DNA of 64,000 bases from Melieria omissa (GCA_963971225.1 OZ020267.1:117235891-117299890); one strand, 5' to 3'; positions 9,830 to 21,528 are shown, counted from the first letter of the stretch. Made by a program: numbers and translations. Notes: a model not told the origin generated them from the letters alone.

Positions 9830-10110
9830 ATCGTGCTCTAGGCTCTCTCGGCCGCCTTTGAACCTTTTATACCATTCGTATGCTCGGGTTTTCGACATAC
9901 ACGTTTCACCATACGCCTTTTGTAACATTTTCAACCAATCGGTAGACGAAATTTCATTTTTAACAAAAAATTTTAGGCACGCGCGTTCTCATTCTTCATC
10001 CATAAAAAAATCGCCACCCAACAATTTTTCGCCTTCTTCGTATAGACGTCAATTGAATACTAATCTTACGCTATGTGTCCAAATTTGACAGAACATCAAT
10101 ACAGATGTAT
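9830..10110 (-). pseudogene. mariner-type transposase N-terminal fragment
   Basis: Minus-strand reading gives FVKNEISSTDWLKMLQKAYG then ETCMSKTRAYEWYKRFKGGR and ESLE, a Mos1-type helix-turn-helix. The frame is interrupted at the start and after the HTH. No catalytic core follows. A second copy in the opposite orientation lies at 35150-35450, with the same flanking sequence. Confidence 0.7.
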
Positions 10111-10576
10111 TATAACATTTATCAAGCCATGCTTTTGTTTCCACTGTATTTTTGCCCATCAAATAGCAATGTTTTATCAAAACACGAAATTCACTTTTTT
10201 CCATTGTTTACAAAAATTCAGAGGTAGCGTCACTTCGAAAGCAATAACTTGAAAACGAGTCAACCAAATGTCATGAAACTTTGACAGAATCTAAGTTAAG
10301 GATGGTTTTCCATGTACAACACAATAATTCTTAATTTTTGGCGCCATCTCTATGTCAGGCCAAAGACTTTTCAGCCCATGTAGTAAAAGTATTCCTAACG
10401 TTGAGAAAATAAAAATTTACCGATTGGATAAGTGTGGCAATTCAAAATTCAATTCCTTTTTAAATCATGCTTCCCTATAAAAATTGTTAACTCAATGTTG
10501 ACCCCGTTAGATTTTAGTTTCAAAATAGTAAAAAACACATGACCAATTACAAATATTTCATTTCGAATGTTTCCAC

Positions 10577-10740
10577 CAGTCGAGCGAAGCTCGAGGATGT
10601 CTCCGTCGGGTACCCGGCCTATGACGTCAAAATCGTCCTTGGGGACTTCAATGCAAAGGTCGAGCGAGAAGTTAGTCCAGTAGTTCAGTCTCCATGCGAC
10701 GACTTTGAACAACGGTCTGAAGCTGAAGCACATTCTGAGT
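10577..10740 (+). pseudogene. non-LTR retrotransposon endonuclease fragment
   Basis: A short open stretch encodes YDVKIVLGDFNAKVERE, the conserved GDFN catalytic strand of apurinic-type endonucleases in non-LTR ORF2 proteins. The frame is then lost. It probably belongs with the ORF2 linker fragment at 11190-11790, with the sequence between replaced by a dispersed repeat. Confidence 0.65.
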
Positions 10741-10799
10741 GAGAAGATAAAGCCACGCAAGCAGCTCTACCTGCATTCGCAGTCGGTAGCAATATAAAT

Positions 10800-11190
10800 A
10801 TTAGTGTGATCTCTATGTGTTTATGTGTGCACGAACAACTGAAGTTGTGCTTTTGCTTTTATTGGCCGTTTTTGTAGTTGATTGTTTCGGTCAATAACGG
10901 GATAATTTGGGGATCCAAAGCCCCAAATACAAAAATTCTTTGTGAAAAATATGGTTTCAAATGGTATTGGGCTTAAAAGTTGTACGCAAAAACCCACAAA
11001 ATTCGTGTGAAGTGAGCACACAATTCTGTTTGGCAACAAACGAAGCCGTTAAAACACAGAGCGCTCATATTATTACGCTCTCACTGTTCCGACGCTTGTT
11101 TGGTCTCGATAACGAAAATGTTGCAAATTCGAGCTTGCCCTATGCCAATCGTTTGTATGAACGTAGGAAATCTTATAGTTATACAGTGTC
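10800..11190 (+). repeat. dispersed repeat family, copy 1
   Basis: The stretch from GATTTCTATGTG-like sequence through TTTTGCTTTTATTGGC, ACACAATTCTGTTTGGCAAC and TTACGCTCTCACTG to TATGAACGTA recurs at 18020-18365 (plus), 14020-14340 (minus) and 20155-20225/20710 (plus). Translated, the copies share a LDNENxAxSSxPYA phrase, but no copy is open throughout, so coding is doubtful. Confidence 0.6.
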
Positions 11191-11790
11191 TTTGGCTCAA
11201 TTTTCCAACCAGCTCGGTGGCTCCCCCTATTCACCTGATAACATCGACGGATTATGGGCTCACATATCCCACTCTATGCGCGCCGCCACTGCAGCGAAGA
11301 ATGCTGCCTACAAGAAGACTCTGCAGTTGGCTGCTATGTCAGCCAAACGGGAAGAATACCGGGATGTGAGGGAGAAAAAAAGGTGACAGTTTAGACGCAA
11401 GAAAGGCCCGAGCGTAAGCAAATCAAGGAGTGCAGGAACAGGAAAGACCCCCAAAAATTGTTCCCGAAAGTCAAGTGTCTGACTGGAAGATATAAGCCCG
11501 GGCCATCTTCCTCCAGAAACGGAAACGGGTATCTGGTTACAGATGCGCAAGATGTATTTACTAAGGTTGTCGAAGGAGCACTTCACTAAACTGCTCACAG
11601 ACGACGAATAGAGCAATGTTGAAGTGGTGAATATGTCCACCCGGCCAAATCGATAACGATGCTGTGGATGTGCCACCGTCGAGCGATGACGAGGTCAGGT
11701 CGCTATCCAGTGCCTTAAGAACAGTAAAGCTGTAGGGCCGGGAGGGCTATCAGCAGAATTGCTCAAGGTCGGCGGCGCACAGTGAAACAC
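11190..11790 (+). pseudogene. non-LTR ORF2 fragment between endonuclease and RT
   Basis: The frames encode KNAAYKKTLQLAAMSAKREE and YRDVREKK, then, after a shift, GPSSSRNGNGYLVTDAQDVF, and, after another, VPPSSDDEVRSA and LKNSKAVGPGGLSAELLKVG. These are the linker and the first RT motif of RTE/CR1-like elements. There are at least three frame changes. It ends abruptly near 11790. Confidence 0.7.
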
Positions 11791-12028
11791 TCGTGGTCAA
11801 AAATTAAAAAAGTTGTTTGTATAATTTGAACTTTTTTATGTAACTTTTAGATCGTTAGGTAATACTTTAGTAAGTAATAATCAGAAATTCGTTTCTTAAA
11901 ACTTTGATTTCCCTCACAACAATTCAATTTGAAGACATTTTATTTATTTATTTATGCATACTTTATAAATAAATTTAAAAAGTATGAAAGGTGTAGGGCA
12001 GCTAGCCTGATGGCAGCATTTATTATAT

Positions 12029-12425
12029 TGTAACGATGAGGCACTCTGTGCTGTGCTATGCATTAATGCTTTTACGAGCATGCTTTTAGGCATGCACTTT
12101 GAAGTACGGCCGGCATGCTATAATGCCGATATGGCAGGGATGGTTCGCGAATGGTAATGGAATGTGCAAGAACCATCAGCTCGATAAACCAAACAAGGAT
12201 AAAAGGCAACAACAAGGCAATAAGTATAATGTGCAGCGCAGAGAGACGAGTCTGTGTTGAGTAAGCAAAGCGGAAACATGAAATAATAGTAGTGTAAAGT
12301 AGTAACCAGTGTAAATTTGTAAATAAAACGATTGTTGGTTTTTGACTGCGTTTGCGCTGAGTAACTGAAGTAGTTTTATTTTCAAGCACAATCCAAAACG
12401 AACTTAGAGAAGTCATTTTCGTAAC
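12029..12425 (+). mobile_element. solo LTR (family 1)
   Basis: The stretch starts TGTAACGATGAG and ends TTTTCGTAACA, about 397 bp, and aligns end to end with the reverse of 44090-44470. The terminus matches the one before the primer binding site at 1628, so this is the LTR of that gag-bearing element. No internal region adjoins it. The target duplication is not clear. Confidence 0.75.
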
Positions 12426-12446
12426 ATTATTGAAGGTTTCTTTTTT

Positions 12447-12740
12447 TCAGCACACCAGGCATTGTAAAGGTTCTGTCATGTTGAAATAATGTTTCGTTCT
12501 GAAGATTGTGGTTTCAAGTATTATTCTAACAGCCTGCGGATTCCGAATCTTCAAATACTTGCTTTTTTGGTATGCAGCAAAACCACTTAGAATATAAATG
12601 TCTATGCAAGGAATTACAGCAATTAGGAGCAACAACAACAGAGCCTGTTTTGCAGCAGTATTCGCCAGCTCATTTCCAGTTATCTCGATATGTCCATCTG
12701 GATTGGTAACTTCTGCACCCTCGAAAATGTGGCTTTGCAC
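12447..12740 (-). pseudogene. non-LTR RNase H fragment
   Basis: The minus-strand frame contains GHIEITGNELANTAAKQAL, the H-x-G-x-x-G-N-E-x-A-D-x-x-A-K block of RNase H in I/jockey-type ORF2 proteins (the usual aspartate is asparagine here). It continues to a FRTKHYFNMTEPLQCLVC tail resembling the end of these proteins. RT is absent. Confidence 0.6.
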
Positions 12741-12989
12741 GTTATTGCTTCCTTTGGCATTGTAGCATTGAATATTTTGCGTGACTTCAATCGTATTTGT
12801 GTGTGGTCATACTTTTCCATTATATGGAGGGTGGTAGTAAACTGCAGTTTTTCTGTATTCAAATACCTTTTGTGTGGCCGGTCTTTGGCCGGGCTTCAAA
12901 GAAATAACCCTCATGGGAGTAACTAAGGTATCGGGATCAGTAAAGTGCTTACAGTATTTTTGTATTCAAATCTTATCATTGTAAAATAT

Positions 12990-13230
12990 CGCGCCTGAGC
13001 AATAACTTTCATAAACGCCATTTCAATATTGCAGGCAGCTACTTTTAATTTAAGTTAAAATATGAATGTAAAATCACAAACATATCAAATATTTTATATT
13101 TCGTTGTAAAGGGAATTCCACAGGCTAAAATATGGTGACAAACTTATTGTTCTTTAGTATTGGATTTGTTTGAGAAAAAATGATGACAAAATGTATATTT
13201 TAGAATATATCTTAAATATCAATGAGCACA
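12990..13230. repeat. partial copy of the 60.8-61.4 kb inverted-repeat element
   Basis: The stretch ATTTTATATTTCGTTGTAAA, then GGGAATTCCACAG and ATGGTGACAAA, matches 60965-61040. The rest of the element is missing. Confidence 0.5.
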
Positions 13231-13325
13231 ATATTATTGGGAGTGGCAATAATATTGATAGTGGCAACTCATAGTCATTGCTTTTTCTCGTAAAAGAGTA
13301 AGCAGCATTTTCAATTCGATAACTA

Positions 13326-13745
13326 CAGTCGTGTCTGGATATAGTGAACTAATTATTGCAAGACCTGCTCACAGTATTGAGGTTGTTCACTATATCAAGG
13401 TTAGAATTGTTCAAAAACTCGTTTTATTTGCTCAAACTACACCGTGTGTATATAAATTTAAAAGATCATTAAAATAAAAACTAAAAACCGTACTTTCAAC
13501 CACAATCGGTTTGCACTCGACAAAAAACATAACCACGAAGGTCAAGAAACAGCTGATTTCGAATACCTCTTTCATTTGGAATACCCTCTTTCATTTTTGA
13601 TTCATTCTTGTGTGTTTTGTTGCTTTTTGCTTGAAATTGCTTTCAGAATTTTTGTCACTACTTAGAGGTTTCCTATTTAGAGTACTCCATGTAAAAATTT
13701 GGGTGTTCACTATATCGAGGTGTTCACTATACTCCGACACGACTG
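13326..13745. mobile_element. pogo/Tigger-like MITE, TA-flanked
   Basis: CAGTCGTGTCTGGATATAGT at 13326 and its near-complement (ACTATACTCCGACACGACTG) ending at 13745 are inverted ends, each next to TA. Internal CACTATATCGAGGTGTTCAC motifs repeat near both ends, as in pogo/Tigger elements. Length 420 bp, non-coding. Confidence 0.75.
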
Positions 13746-13899
13746 TATGTTTGAAAAGAGTCAAGAACACTTTTTTACGACTGCTTTTTGTAAAAGTATT
13801 GTTGTTTTGTAAAAGTAAAGTAGTTGTTTATGTAAAATAAACATTTTGGTTATTTGTGTTACATTTTGGCTATTTTTATTGTTGTTCCTGGTTATTAAT

Positions 13900-14340
13900 T
13901 TGTTTTTCTTGTGGCAACGCTGTAAAGAATACGCATCTTCAAAAACTTTGCAAGCGTGTTTGTTGACGTGAGGGAGAAGAGATGAACGGAGGCATAAGTT
14001 GCGGCAAAACCAAATAACAATAACATGTCTTACGTTCATACAACGGAATGGCATAGGGCGAGCTCGAAATTGCAATATTTTCATTGTCGAGAGCAAGCAA
14101 GCGTCGGTACAGTGAGAGCGTAATAATATTAACGCTCTCTGTTTTGCTTACACGAAGCACAACGGCTCCGATCGCTGCCAAGCAAAAGCAAAATTGTGGG
14201 CGCTAACTTAACACGCGTTGAAATCAGTCGCACACTCTGGACTTCATTTTGGAGGGATGTTTCACTACTAATTCTTGTATTTGAGGGGGTTTGAATCCCC
14301 AAATGTTCCCGCCCCATGTGCGCTACCGATTGAAACAATC
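13900..14340 (-). repeat. dispersed repeat family, copy 2 (inverted)
   Basis: The reverse complement matches 10850-11190: TATGAACGTAAGACATG, GGCATAGGGCGAGCTCG on the plus strand, and AAGCAAAATTGTG. It provides the undisrupted GAACGTAAGACAT site for the MITE at 20226-20709. Confidence 0.6.
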
Positions 14341-14579
14341 AACCACCAAAAAAATCAACACAGAGTGAGCACAGACGCAGCATTCGTGTTGCTATGATTT
14401 GCGCTCAGAGCATTGTGCTCTCATTTCAAGTGTTCCCTCATGTTGCCTACCCCCGCATCGTGAAGTCGGGTTGCGATATCAGCACCCGCATTCAAATTTT
14501 TGCTTTTACGTGATGCACACTCTTTATGTTCTATACTTTTTGATACTACGTATGTCATGTTGTACATTAATATCAACCT

Positions 14580-14775
14580 TCCGTTTGATACCCATATCGT
14601 GTAAATTAGTTGGAGATTGAGTTTTTTTTTGATAAAAACTGAACTTTGACCCCAAGCCACGCCTTTTGTGGGCGTTTCCTACGCAAATATTTTAGTTTGT
14701 TAGATTCAAGAGCCAACCCTCTATATAAAGCATACTCATTTATTTTTTTTGCACGAGGGTTCGCTATACTGCATT
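14580..14775 (+). repeat. half copy of the 60.8-61.4 kb element
   Basis: TTTGATACCCATATCGTGTA through GCCACGCCTTTTGTGGGCGT to CGAGGGTTCGCTATACTGCA matches 61168-61361. Only the right half and terminus are present. Confidence 0.55.
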
Positions 14776-15019
14776 TATGCCGAAAAGCCTCGTCGGAGTA
14801 GGTGACCAAACGAACCAGATGATGAGATCTCAAACACGTGCCTCGGATGGTAAGGACGTCGGACAGACTGACGCCACTGATCAGCACATTGCTGAACTAA
14901 CGGTAAGCGGTTGGAAAGGCTAGCCGACAAGAAGTAGTTGGAACAGTGAATGTGACGAGCGTGACCACCATGTCAACGATTGCAGTTGAAGTTACCGAGG
15001 CCATTTCTCTTAAGAGAAA

Positions 15020-15766
15020 GCGGCTGACGACGAAGAGCTGACAAAGACGGACGAAACTGGTGGCTGCCGCAGAGCGGATACGGCGCAACCAGTACCAAAA
15101 ACGACGAAGCTCAGCCCGTCCTTTGCTGAGGCTGCTGCAGCTATCAAAATTTTACTGGAAAAATTCCCGGCTGTCCATATTAGTTTGGAAGAGCAGAACA
15201 CGATCGAAGGGCTGATCAAAGAGGAGCTGCGTAGGATCCCCGTTGATGGGCCTCAGATCAGGTTCCAAAGCTGCTCGTTCAAACCAGGATGGATTATTGT
15301 GAACTGCGCCGACGAGGCATCGAGGAACTGGCTAAAGGAAGTTTTGTCGAAAACCCAGCTGCCAGGAAGGAAGGTGGAACTGGTGGAGGGAAAGGGCATT
15401 CCCAAACCCAGTGTGGCCACCGTATTCTTACCTGGTTGCTCTCTCCCGGCCGAAGATATTCTTCTGAACTGAAGGACCTTCCCCTTGGAGTTGGGGAGAC
15501 TTCAGTTCAGAGTGCGGACTCATCAAGGGGCGAAATCGACAGTGACCAATCGGAGCGGCACCGAGACGAGGACGCCAAAGACAGGGTGGAAGAGGACAGC
15601 CCCTCCACCAGCAAGCAAGCACCGTCCACCTGCAAGTGGGCGGATGCAAGCCGTCACTCGGACCGAAGTGACCAGTGATAGGACGCCAGGACAGACATCG
15701 GTGGGGTCTGCACACACACCGAGCAGCAATGAACGGGTGCAGACGAGTGGTAGAGGGGGGAGGTAG
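15020..15766 (+). pseudogene. Loa-like non-LTR ORF1 (gag-like) remnant
   Basis: An open frame from about 15020 to 15472 encodes a globular domain with IRFQSCSFKPGWIIVNCADE, then ASRNWLKEVL and KPSVATVFLPGCSLPAEDIL. This resembles the domain found just upstream of pol in Loa/R1-type insect non-LTR elements (Pfam DUF4780-like; not searched). After a stop and frame change, a Ser/Thr/Pro-rich basic tail continues to 15766. A run of G at 15850 follows. It lies 150 bases before the pol remnant. Confidence 0.6.
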
Positions 15767-15914
15767 GTAGGTGGTAGTGGCAGCTCTCATATGAGAGCTC
15801 ACTTAGGCCAAGCTAGGCCCATTGTGATACCACAGGATCTCTCAGGAGGGGGGGGGGGTAAGCGTTCGGGGTCCCACACGAAGGGACCAAAGCCGTGGTT
15901 CCTGCACCAGGGCT

Positions 15915-17800
15915 AAACTAGGATCCAAGGTGTTGATGGATTATTGGTTCCGCATACTTCCCTGGAGACGACGATCACTATCTACCCCGAATAGCAGAAC
16001 AGCTCATTGCCTATGCTAGGGCACATTTCCTACTCCCCAATACCCCCTTCCCGGGGTCAGTATACATGAATGATCCTTTGACAGGCAGTAATGGGCCGGT
16101 GCATCGTTCAGGTAGGGAAGACTGAAGAACTACGAAAGCTGCGTATAACGCACCAGTAATAAAATGGGCGCTGGAATCATTCTGTCCCTAAAAGGCGCCG
16201 GGAAACGATGGCATTTTCTCCAGCGTTCTTACAGAAGAGAATGGCGATACTAACGCCTATTTTAACCAAAACCTACGTATGTACCTTAATTCTTGGGTAC
16301 ATTCCAAAAGCCTGGAGAAAAGTTAACGTGGTCTGGAAAACTGGAAGAGCTGATAAGAAGGAATCTTTCAGGCCAATAAGCCTTTATTAAGCCTTTTATG
16401 CTTAAAGGCTTAGAAAAGGTCATTGACCGGTATCTGAGGAAGGAAATACTCACTCATTCTCTGAGCAAGAATCAACATGCCTACCAGCAAGGTACATCCA
16501 CGGAAACGGCCCTATCGGCACTGGTAGGCAAGATAGAGAAGTCCCTGACGGAAAAGGAAATCTGTCTAGTAGGTTTCCTGGAAATAGAAGGGGCGTTCAA
16601 CTGGGGAGCACGGTGATTCAGTCCACCTTAGGGGAGGCAGAGCTGTGAGCAAGTACAGCACGAGGATGTACTCAAGGGGGAGTACTATCCCCTCTGCTGT
16701 GGTCCATCAACGACTACGATCGATTAATCTGCTCTCTTGAAGAGCAGGGACATGAAGTCATCGCATATGCAGACGATGTAGTCATTGTGGTCAAAGGCAG
16801 AGACGGACATACCGTCTCAGACTTGCTTCAGAACGCGTTGAGGATAATTGAGCACTTGTGTATCAGACAGAAACTGTCTGTGAATCCAGACAAGACAATC
16901 ATAGTCCATTTTACACTTAAAACGAAGATCGACCTTGGATCTTCGGAAAGGAACTGAACTTCTCAAAGGAAGTTAAATATTTAGGGGTAATCCTGGACAG
17001 CAAATTGAACTGGAAACCTCATGTTGATCGCATCATTAAGAGAGCAGGTAATGCTCTCTGGATTTGCAAAAGAATCTGTGCATGATGCTGTGTAAGGATA
17101 GGAAGCGAGATGGAGGCTTCTGGATGCCTCTGGATCTGAAGCCACCGAAACTCCTCTTCAGGAAGAACTACGTTACGTATATGCCGCACAGGGAAGACTG
17201 GGCTGCTAATAAAATCAGTCTCACGTGCGATAACACTGTTTGGTACACCAATGGCTCAAAGATGGAAGGCGGAACGGGCGCTGGAATATTTAATATTGGC
17301 TCCCAATTGGCAGTCAGTCTGGAAGACACGGCCACAGTCTTCCAGGCTGAGGTCTTTATCATAAACTAGTGTGCCAGAAAAATACCGACTCTCAATGTCA
17401 GGAAAAAGAGATTATCCTCTTATAATGTCCTACAGCCAGGCTGAAATAAAAGCTCTGAACTCGACGACGTTTGACTCCGAACTGGCCTGGAAGACAGGAA
17501 ATGATCTCCCAGACATAACCAAGTAATAATACACTGGGAATTCTGAGCGGGCACTGCTAAATATGCATAAAGCGCGACTGGGATTGACTAATAGCGAAGA
17601 CTGTGACTATGTAGGTTCTGCATGGAAGATGACAAAAAATCTGTGCACATCATAACCGAGTGTCCCGCCCTTTTAGGCGCAAGGAAGCGTATGCTGGGAA
17701 GAGAACTAATTCAGACAAAAGAGCTGTCTGGAACTAATCTGGGAAAAATCAAGGAGTTCCTGGACGGTATTGGGGGAGTTGAACTCCTCCAATAAAGAAT
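15915..17800 (+). pseudogene. Loa-like non-LTR pol remnant (EN, RT, RNase H)
   Basis: Pieces appear in the expected order across many stops and shifts. Endonuclease: YFPGDDDHYLPRIAEQLIAY at 15950. RT: LILGYIPKAWRKVNVVWKTG and SFRPISL (16208-16390), VIDRYLRKE...NQHAYQQGTSTETALSAL (16398-16616), IAYADDVVIVVKG (16760; catalytic ADD intact) and VKYLGVILDSKLNWKPHVD. RNase H: TVWYTNGSKMEGGTGAGIF (17240). A terminal RFCMEDD...ECPALLGA zinc-knuckle-like block follows. The intact protein would exceed 1,000 aa; much of EN and RT is deleted. RNase H plus the ORF1 type points to Loa. Confidence 0.8.
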
Positions 17801-17829
17801 AAGAGATGCGACAAAATAGTTATCTTCGG

Positions 17830-17950
17830 ACGCAGTGTCTCAGGCAGTTGGTGCTCGGCTACCGTATCTATTCTATTCTTTCTATTTTATTCTATCCTTT
17901 ATTTTCTTTTTTTCTATTTTGTTCTATTCTATCTAAAGAAACAAAAACTA
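17830..17950 (+). repeat. TTCTA-rich simple repeat at the non-LTR 3' end
   Basis: An irregular run of TTCTATTTTATTCTATC-type units follows the Loa-like pol. It is best read as the element's 3' tail or as a microsatellite grown from it. Confidence 0.6.
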
Positions 17951-18019
17951 ATGATATGTGATACATTTCCCCACGGACTTCCCTTGCAAAAATCATCAAT
18001 CACAAATAACAGCGTGTGA

Positions 18020-18365
18020 TTTCTATGTGCTTATGTGAATGGGCACAATTCGCTCAAAATGAGCGGGAACAATTGTAGTTGTTCTTTTGCTTTTATTGGC
18101 TTTTTAGTGTTTGATTGCCTCGATCAGTGGCGCACCTAGGGCAGAAGCATTTAGGGATCAAAACCCCAATTACGAAAATTGTTTGTTAAAAATTATGGTT
18201 TCAAATGATATTGGGTTCAAAATCTGTACGCAAAACCCCTAAAATGAAATCCCGTGTGCGTCACTGATTTCAATCTGTGTGAAGTGAGCACACAATTTTG
18301 CTTGGCAACAAACGCAGCCGTTAGAAAAGAGAGCGTTTGTATTAATACTAGGTATCGGATTTGTA
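18020..18365 (+). repeat. dispersed repeat family, copy 3
   Basis: It matches 10800-11060, including TTTTGCTTTTATTGGC and AAGTGAGCACACAATTTTGC. Within it, CAGTGGCGCAC (18125) and GTGCGTCACTG (ending about 18268) are inverted and could bound a small hAT-type insertion, but the flanks do not show a convincing duplication. Confidence 0.5.
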
Positions 18366-18433
18366 TGCACACAAAATATGCAAAACATATGCACTCCATC
18401 CAGGTTGAACCGCTAAAACTACAAACATGACAT

Positions 18434-18715
18434 TTGCAGTGTAGGTACATCTTAAAAAATGAACACTCGTTAAGTCGCAAAACATGGGTTAAGGTGTTGT
18501 ATGAAGAAACGCATTTTAATGAGCCTATTGATTTTAAATTTGCGCTACGACAGGCAGGCACATTCTACTTAAGCACTTGCCGAGCTAATTATGCTTTAAA
18601 CTCCCCTTTATACAGAGCTTTAAACGTGTATAACATTGTATCATCTAAATTCAAGTTAGACTTGTTTCTTTCAAAAGATGTTTTTAAAAATGATCTAAAA
18701 CATGTTCTCTAGTAA
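18434..18715 (+). pseudogene. probable non-LTR ORF2 C-terminus
   Basis: A 92-codon open frame ends NSPLYRALNVYNIVSSKFKL and DLFLSKDVFKNDLKHVL, then a stop and an AATAAATAAATAAATTT tail. The length, the end pattern (short hydrophobic helices, then K-x-x-L) and the A-rich tail resemble the end of CR1/jockey ORF2. No catalytic motif is present, so the call is tentative. Confidence 0.35.
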
Positions 18716-18769
18716 GAACAATCTGTTCATAGACTTAAATAAATAAATAAATTTGGTGAAAACACATAA

Positions 18770-20222
18770 AAAAAATAATTCGACACGTATTTTTCAATTT
18801 TTCGAAAATCAAAACTTAACGGGTCAATTGACTTAAAAATTTGTGAAAATATTTGAAATAAAAAATAATTAAACACATATTTTTTACTTTTTTGAAAATC
18901 TAAATTTAACGAGGTAAACCAAGGGAAATCGGACGGTGATGATTTAAGGGGTAATATTACTTAAAAGCCGACGAAAGCCCTTTAAATAAGATATAATTAG
19001 ACACTAATTTTCTCGTACGAATCTGACTGGGTCAACGAGGATTAACGCTATGCCGTCCAGCGACTCCACAGTGGCGTCGTGAGCAAACTGTATATCTTCG
19101 AAATTTCATGAAAGTAGGGGAACAAGGTTGAGAACTTATAAGAACTAACGATGAGATTAGTAAAACTTAACAATTCATAGTCTCCCGATAATGTCAAAAA
19201 CGGCCGGCGACATGCCAAGTAATCCGTATTAGCGCTGCCGGCGCCAAGCGAAAAAATATTTAAAAGACATGTGGACGGCAAGTGTTAAGAGAAACTTGAT
19301 TTATTGAGCCTATTGACTTAAAATTTGCGTGCAAAGCCGGAGAATCCTGCTAGTTGTGGAATGCAAATTGTTTTAATAAAAGTATGAAATTCTTCGGTGC
19401 AAAGCCGGGATAAGTGGCAGTATTTCTTATATTCCAGGAATTTAGTGAAATTTGGGAAGTTCAAAAAGGTTTATAAAAACATTGTGCTTTAAATATAATT
19501 CATTTCTTAATTTGAAGTCCACGAAATAAAACCTTAACTCAAATAATAACAAAACTTAAAATTAAATATAAAATTAAAATTAACTACTTATTACAGTAAA
19601 TAATTAAAATTTGCTCCAAGTTTTCTAGGGTTGCATATGCCATGCCTATGGCCGTACACCAGCTCTTGGAGTACGAAAACGTTCATTATTCTGGTATGCT
19701 GTACTCAGCAATGCCCCAAAAAAAAAGCTTAGTGAGCCAAACTACAACACCTTCAATAATGATCGTAAGAACATCATTCTCGGAATAACAAAAGTCTGGC
19801 TTGTCTAAATTGACCCCCCCTCCCAACCACCTTACATACAAGAGCACATTAACCTCACTCTCGTTCTTGTTTGCATAGAAGAACATAAGTCTATATGAAT
19901 ATGTTTATATACATACTTACGCCAAAAACGGCAAAAAATGAAAAAAAAACATGCAAAAATATGCAAAAAATATGCTAAAAGTAGGCAAAAATGCAAAAAA
20001 TATTCAATATATGCAAAAAATTAAAAAAAATATGCAGTGCATATGTTAGCTCATTCTTAATATTTTTCAATAAAAATAGTTTCTGTCTTGGTCCCGTTCA
20101 AATCCGAAGCTCCAAAAAAATATGCACTTGCATATAATTCCGATCCCTATTTATTACGCTTTCACGGTGCCGATGCTTGCCTGCTCTCGATAAAGAAAAT
20201 ATTCCATTCGATTTTATGAACG
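18770..20222 (-). repeat. long dispersed repeat, copy A
   Basis: It aligns with 23440-24830 over its length: tandem-like AT-rich blocks (AATAAAAAATAATTAAACAC), GCCGGCGCCAAGCGAA, GTTAAGAGAAACTTGATTTA, AAGCCGGAGAATCCTGCTAG, the 2.4-kb-type segment, and an ATGCAAAAATATGC-rich block ending GCATATAATTCCGATCCCT. It resembles a fly non-autonomous Helentron/DINE-1 type repeat. No coding capacity was seen. Confidence 0.55.
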
Positions 20223-20225
20223 TAA

Positions 20226-20709
20226 AGGTAAGGTCCCACGAATGCCGCAATGCGTAGAAATTTTACGCATTTGAAAAAATCAAATGCCAATCGTGTGAAT
20301 TCAAATCAGTTTCGGCGCAGATGTCAAAAATATTCGATCTGCCTCCTGTTCCGCCGAACGAAATCGGTACTGTAGCGCTTATCGTGTGAAACGTTGAAGC
20401 CAGACAAAAAATTGAGCCGAACTTTGTCGGCAACTCGAGCACCAACCATAGGGGCGACAAATTTTGTCGGTGCTTTAAAATTTTTGAGAATTTATTCAAT
20501 TTTTTTTTCGATTCGGGCAATCGTGTGACCTGCCTATGAAATCGTTCGGTACGATATTTCTGTTCGCTAAGTTGAGCCAACAAAGTTTGTCGAAAATGTG
20601 ACAATCGTGTGATCCAAATAAAAAACGTTTTGCTCACTTCACAATTTCCGCGTAGTCAACCATATTGGGCTATGATCGGCGCATTTGCGGCAATCGTGGA
20701 ACCTTAGCT
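20226..20709. mobile_element. MITE, AGGTAAGGTCCCACGA ends, TAA TSD
   Basis: AGGTAAGGTCCCACGAATGC at 20226 and, in reverse, AGCTAAGGTTCCACGATTGC at 20709 are inverted ends. TAA flanks both (20223-20225, 20710-20712). The related repeat at 14028-14040 reads GAACGTAAGACAT in reverse, the empty site. Non-coding, 484 bp, PIF/Harbinger-like by target size. Confidence 0.8.
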
Positions 20710-20712
20710 TAA

Positions 20713-21248
20713 GACATCTTACAGTTTTAGGTCTTTGAAAGGAACTTGTGTTTTACTGAAGGAAATAAAATTGTTTGTATTTAAACATGGGGTCACTATA
20801 CTTTTGAAACAATTATCATTAAATTTCTACATTTTACTGAATGTAAAGCATTGAAATTCGGTATGGATTTAAGACTCAGGGGTTTCCTTCTACTGAAAAA
20901 TTTAACGAGCATTAGGCAAGGGGTGCGGGGGGATGGGGTCAGAAGCAATAACCGCTTAAGTTCATTGGTATTATTTTGAGCAATACGCTTTGGAGGAATA
21001 TGCTAGCACCCTTAACTCAATGATGTCCTTGGTCGACTAAAGCGTTTAGGTCGCACAACTTTATTGAATTTTCAGTTACTTAAAGATACTTTAAAGAATT
21101 TACTTTCAAAACCGATGTGAGCAAAGCCGCGATGAACAGCTAGTATTGCATATATGTATGTCATGCTGCAGGGTTTTTCTTCTGATTCGTCCATATCCGC
21201 TTTGTACTCTAAGGGGAAGGTTTACTAAAACATTTTCATATAACTTAC
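20713..21248. other. chico intron, no recognised gene
   Basis: Nothing convincing is coded here. TGAGCAAAGCCGCGATGAAC at 21117 resembles the GC-rich end of the Helentron-like repeats. Confidence 0.4.
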
Positions 21249-21391
21249 TTGATTGCGGCGAGTTAAAGATTTTATTCTCTGGTTGGTTTGACTTTCTATG
21301 GAAAACATTGTGTGGTTTCGAAGCTTCCGTAGCAGATGATGATCTCTTCCTCATTGGTTCTATGTATGCATCAGTTTTTGCCGACATCGCA
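21249..21391 (-). CDS. chico: chico coding exon, post-PTB linker
   Basis: A 143-nt exon with acceptor TTTACAG|TGCGAT and donor CAATCAA|GTAAGT. The first base completes AGT (Ser), so the protein reads S-AMSAKTDAYIEPMRKRSSS then ATEASKP. The motifs AMSAKT and MRKRSSSA.EASKP match the segment just after the PTB domain of fly Chico, a stretch with an RKRSSS kinase-type site. The open frame runs on to 21106, but the strong GTAAGT donor ends the exon with one base left, which matches the phase of the next exon. Confidence 0.9.
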
Positions 21392-21528
21392 CTGTAAATA
21401 TTTATTTTATTTTTATTTTATTTAGCCAAGGAACAGCTGTACTTACTGACTATAGGAGAATTACGAACTAAACTATTTTACAACAATTCCTTCGGAAGTG
21501 ACACGTCTAAATCTGCAAAATTATTTAA

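Noticed and set aside
12072..12416. 114-codon open frame on the minus strand
   Set aside because: It is antisense to a solo LTR; the matching frame at 44126-44427 reflects sequence copying, not coding.
18125..18268. Small MITE with CAGTGGCGCAC ends
   Set aside because: The inverted ends are only 11 bp with one mismatch and the 8-bp flanks match at half the positions; not enough to claim an insertion.
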